Shown here one piece after another: positions 32,701-38,700 of a stretch of 64,000 bases of DNA. The stretch is taken from positions 41,649,243 to 41,713,242 of the forward strand of contig OY755243.1 in assembly GCA_963576725.1 (NCBI GenBank), in the 5' to 3' direction. Made by a program: the position numbers and the translations under genes. Source of the DNA: Azorinus chamasolen. Its lineage: Eukaryota > Mollusca > Bivalvia > Cardiida > Solecurtidae. The notes under the pieces are model-generated. The model was not told the origin of the DNA, did not search any database, and was given only the letters and a program-made list of their open reading frames with translations. Position 1 is the stretch's first letter. The number at the start of each line of letters is the position of its first letter.

Positions 32701-35700
32701 CCTGTAATTTGGACGTTGTGATGTGATTAAAACACTGTTAAAAAGCACTGTAAAACCCAGATACAACAAGATGTGTTTGTGAAACACTATGGCTCCGATT
32801 ATCGCCAATATAAATTTGACCTTTGACTTTGATATATGACCTTGGCCTTAACAAGTCACCCCTTAACACAGGCATGCATAACAAATGTGCAATGGCTACA
32901 AAATTATCACCACCGTTTAAGTTGGGAACATACCAACCAACCAACAGACAGGTAAAAAATAATATGCACCCCCTCTCCTTTGAATTTTTTTTTTTTTTTT
33001 GGGGGGGGGGGGGGGGACCATAAAAAACTATTCACCCTTTACTGAGATACTAGATAATTCAAAACTGATCCTTAAGTCATACCTCTTATAAGAGTCTGTT
33101 ACAGATTATGCACATCTTACCTCGTATAAGAGTCTGTAACACATTATCTACGGAGTCTGGTATACTGTATTCTCCTTTACCTATATTTTCAAATAATTTA
33201 TAAATATTCTCTCCCTCAAATGGGTATAGGCCAGTGGTCATATTATAGCTGCAAATAGAAATGAAAAGTACATGTAGTTACTAGGGATGGAGAATCGGAC
33301 CAAAATCATAATCGATTATCGAATTGAATCGAACATTTATTATCGATTAAAAATCGATAATTAATCGAATACTTTCAGAGATTCTATGCATGTAAAGCTT
33401 GATGTAACAAGCTAATACCTAACTAAGCTTTTGTGTCAACCAAACAGTATGCTGTGACCATTCATTAGAATCATCTCGAAGAGACGATTTTAATGAATGG
33501 TCACAGAATACAGCTTGGTAGAGGCTTATTATAAAGGTAAACTACTTCATACAGTTGTATTCCCATTAAAACGCCTACAAAAATTACTGATGCTGCTGTA
33601 CAGATTATACAGTCAGTAATCGATTATGGCAAAATTACTATTGATAGTAAATCGAAAATACTTTTTCGATCAATCATCGATTATAACCGATTATCGGAAC
33701 AACACTAGTAGTTACATAAACAGAACCATAGATAACTTGATAAGGGGGTACATTCAAACATTGTACTAAAGTCTCCACTAAACCCTATGTTGTAACCACA
33801 CTTTAAATTATCTCTTTAAGAAGATTCTAAGGAGTAGTCACATTAACCCTTTACTCCATAAATACCTCTTTCTATGCCTTTGCAAACAGAGCAGACCCCA
33901 GTTAGATGGCTCCTATAGGAGCCGTCTGATCAGTGTGTGCTCTGATAACATAGATATGATTATACAGATCTCGCCATGACCCAAAATTTCTGTACTAATA
34001 TGCCATTTGAAAAGTGCATATACAATGTAATAAGTATTCATGGTATCATTACCTATTTCATGAATATTCATGGAGTAACAGGTTGAAGGATTTGGTGGAG
34101 AAATATTAAAATAAATTTAATATAGTCTTGTGTTGGGTATTCTCATGGTAGATTTTAAAATGTTTACTGGTTAAATTACATGTTGGATGGTTGAGGTGTT
34201 TGGAATCAGTTACACAATTGAAATTATATTTTGGCCTTTGATAGACATACAACCACTGAAAATGAAAATGACACTTTCACGTGGACTATCAGCCATATTT
34301 GATTCATTACATCATCCAGTATTCTCACGATATAGAGGTCTAACACAATTATAAAGATCTCTTCAAAAGCAGTACTATCAGGGAAGATAGCCATCCCATC
34401 AGGATTGAAAAAGTTTGACACTCGCACCATACTTAACCCATTCCCTCATATTGACGACTCTGTAAAAGTCACTTTGTGAAACCATTGTGATAAATAGAGC
34501 ATTTGCTCCTATAGGAGCAAATGCTCTATTTATCACAATGGTTTCAAACTACAAAATCCTAAAATTTTCATTTTCTCTAGTTAATGCTCTTTTTCGGTAA
34601 ATTCATTCAAAGAGGTTGTATCTAAAATAGCCTATGAGGTAATGGGTTAAACAATAGAAGAAACACATTTGTTACCTGCCTGCAGAAGTGTGATGTAAAA
34701 AGCATACCAGACGGACAGACAACGGAAGTGATCCCTGAGTGTCATCCTGCTAAAGCAGGTGACACAAAAATTAACACTTTCCCAGAGTAGACCCTGATCA
34801 GATGGCTTCCACAGGAGAGGTCCGATCTGGGTCTACTCTATTTGCAAAGGCATAGAAAGGCGTATTTAAGGAGTAAAAGGTTAAGCAGACAGCACATAAT
34901 ACAGATGATACTCTGCAGGCTAATATTTGAGGCTGAAATAGAGTTTGAACAAATGTACACATGTATAGCTGAATAAATATTTATACTATGTATAAATGCC
35001 CACCTTACTGAAGAGAAAACTAACCCTTTAGCTCCATGAATATTCATTAGGAAATTATGAATGTATGAAGTATCTGCATTTATATAATGGCATTATGCCA
35101 TTATAATAATACAGTCAATAAATATTCATGACATCATTAATTCTTAACCCTTTCCTCCATAGGCTATTTTTAGATCCAACCACTTTGAATAAATCTACCG
35201 AAAAGGAGCATTAACTAGAGAAAAGGATTTTTTTTAGAATTTTGTAGTTTGAAACCATTGTGATAAATAGAGCATTTGCTCCTACAGGAGCAAATGCTCT
35301 ATTTATCACAATGGTTTCAGAAAGTGACTTTTACAGAGGCTTAGAAAGGCGTATTAATAGAGGAAAGGGTTAAATGAATATTCAACATGGAGCGGGTTAA
35401 CTGTTGGTGCTCTATCTTATGCCACTATAATAATACAGCCAATAAATATTCATGATATCATTATTTTTTACATGAATATTCAACATGGAAAGTGTTTACT
35501 GTTTGTAAATTTCATCGAACGTTTCAGTTTCCTACAACCCATTTGTACACAGTTTCATGCAGAAGCAATCACTCACAGGGTTACACCGGATGACCACACA
35601 TCTACTTTGAAGCCCTTGAAGGTTTCTAGACCATTGGCTATTTCGGGAGGCTGAAATGCCGGAGAACCTTGACTGGTTCTACATGTGTCATCCACAGCAA

Positions 35701-38700
35701 ACATTGGCAAATCCTGTATGTGAAAAATTAAATTCAGATTTATGAATAATTATTTCATTAAATTAGGGTTACAGATAAGGTTTTGTATTAATTGGGTATT
35801 TACTGCTTACTTTTTCAAGGAATTGGGTAATCAGAATTTCAATTGAGTATCAAGAAAAGTGTGCTGTGACTACTTTTTAGAATCATCTTGAAGATACGAT
35901 TCTAAAAAGTAGTCATAGCATAGGGTTTGTTGGTGAAACAAGGGTTTCAGTATTTTAAACAAATCCCTTTACAACATGTATTTTTAACTCTGTAATTGCA
36001 ACAGCCTTGAACGAAGCCCTTAAAATTTCTGGCACACAATTCCAATTTTTTATCACATAACTTTGCTTGTCTCCAGGTTAATATAGTTACCTCTGATACT
36101 CCAAGATCTGTAATCTTCAGTGTTTGGTCAGTTGTGACTAACAGGTTACCTGGTTTTATATCTTTGTGGACAACCCGCTTACCATGTAGATATTCTAGAC
36201 CATTAATAAGCTGTACGAAGTACCTGTAAAATAAATCCCGTTATACGAGTTGTGGCCTAGGAAACAGGGCATCAGTAGTGTAGGTACTAGGCCGTGATCA
36301 TAACTCCATTGGAAAATGTATCTGATCTGGATTCAAACAGTGTAGACCCAGATCAGAAGGTCCCTGTATGAGCTGTCTGATCAGGGTCTGCTGTTTGCTC
36401 ATGGAATCATACAAATTTATCTCAATCTACAGTTTTAGTCAGGGTAAACAAATTCTCTTATTCATAATACCCTTATAAAAATTAAGCAACTTAATATTCA
36501 TAAAGTCTGATATGAATATTCATCATGAATATTCACATCAGACTTCATGAATATTAATTTATTTAATTAAGTAAAAGGTTAAGGGGTGTACACAGTAGTC
36601 TTCGAACATTTTAAAATTTTAATACCGATAAGATTAAATATCTTTATCCATCAAGATCCTCAATAATAGCATCTGGAAAATCTTAATCTTCGGATGTCAG
36701 AAACAAGTGTACTGACAATTGCAAGCAGTGTAGACCCAGATCAGAGGGCTTCTCCTATCATGGTTTCCACTGTTTGCTATGTAAATAGCGCAAATTATAT
36801 CTTCTATACTGAATGGACTCTGCTGTTAACCCATTATCTCATAGGCTATTTTTAGATCCAACCTCTTTGAATAAATCTACCAAAAAGGAGCATTTACTAG
36901 AGAAAAGGAATTTTTTTAGAGCTGTGTAGTCTTGAAACCATTGTGATAAATAGAGCATGCTCTATTTATCACAATGGTTTCAAAACGTGACTTTTACAGA
37001 GGCGTCAAAATGCGGGAATGGGTTAAATAATGATGGACCACTCCAATTTGAATATTCAGCATTTTAAGGGTTAAGACTTAATCCTCTTTACAACAATTTT
37101 TTAAAGATGTACTTAATTGATATCTACATGTTTTTAAATCTGTTCTTTCTTTTATAAACCAGTGAAAAGGTTTAATCCTTTACTTGACAGAGACACTTTT
37201 TGATACCTTTGCAAACATAGTAGACCCATTTCAGATGGCTCTTGTTGGCTTGTATGTTACTGATTATTCACTCTTTGCCATCATGGCAAAAGATTTACTT
37301 ATGTTAAAAAAAATTTATACAAAAATCAAATTACTGAATATTTATACAAAATACGAGCCATTACGCTATGACATTTTTTTGTTTCATGACAATGTTAATT
37401 CAAACATACTATCTGAGCAAAGGATGGAATCTCTCAGCAATAAAACATCAACTGTGATCTGTGAAAAGCATGTACTAGTATATGTAAACTGTACTTACAA
37501 ATGTGACTGCCAGACTGGAAACTTCTTCTCTGGGGCATTTTCTAACATGCTCTGCAGCTCATCCACGCAATACTCCATGATCATGTACATTTTCTGCTTT
37601 TCAGCATTGTACAGAACTTCTATGAGGCCAATAATATTTTTGTGATGCAGTCTCTTCAATAGCTGGATCTCTCTGCAGACAGATATACATCATTACATGT
37701 AAATCTAACCATATGATACAATATAATGAAACATAACAAACTAAATGTTGTTTGGGCAAACTGCAACATTAACCAACCCTTTACTCTATAAATATGCTTT
37801 TTTATGCCTTTGCAAACAGAGTAGACCCAGATCAGACATCTCTTATAGGAGCCGTCTGATCAGGGTTTGCTCTGTTTGCTTGTGCTTAATATTCATGATG
37901 TCATTATTTCTTACATGAATATTCATGGAGTAAAGGATTGATTTCAATAGTCTATACATTAACCCTTTGAATATATATCGGACAGAAGTGTACTAGCATA
38001 AATGTGTGACCTACATCAGAGGGCTCCTCTAGGAAGCCCTCTGATCTGGGTCTGCATTGTGTGTCATTTCAAAATCCTCTAGAAAGTTATACCCTTTCAC
38101 ACTAAAAAATCTCCCTCTAGTATGAAACAATGGTGGACGATTCTTATTTGAATATTAGATATTTAAAAGGGTTAAAATTCCTATCATTTAATTCTTTACA
38201 CCATTGATAATTTGATATATGAATTTGCAAACAGAGAATACCCAAATCAAATGGCTCCTGCAGGAGCTGTTGTTTAGGGTCTGCTGGGTTTTCAACAGGT
38301 AAAGGACTAATAATTTTTGAAGATAAATATAAACACAATCCATTCATGAAGTGCCTTCTTCACATGTTAAGTTTTACCAATGGACCCTATGCAAATTGGC
38401 AATTTCACAATTCCATGGGTGGACCTGTATTTAAGACATGTAGATCTAACATTGTGGTTGGCTGTACTATCCTGTTATAGTGTAGATTGTGGTACTAACC
38501 TGATGACTATACATGTAAGAATTTTCAAATGATAATAATGTAATAAACCTGATACCCGTACAAGTAGAATTTTTTTTGCCACTGCGTGCCTTTTTCTGGG
38601 ACAATTTTTGGAAAAATGCATAAATTTCAATAATTGGGAATTTTTTAGCATGTAAAATTCAAAAGACTTGGAAAGCATTTTTATTCCCATTTTAACTTAA

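Noticed and set aside
34682..34760. Possible extra LKB1 exon with acceptor TTTAGCAG and donor GTAACA on the minus strand
   Set aside because: Its translation does not match the kinase, whereas 33121-33248 encodes the expected [13 protein letters not shown] segment in phase.
37184..37645. 153-codon plus-strand ORF
   Set aside because: It overlaps LKB1 exon 2 in antisense plus a decayed MITE and shows no domain.
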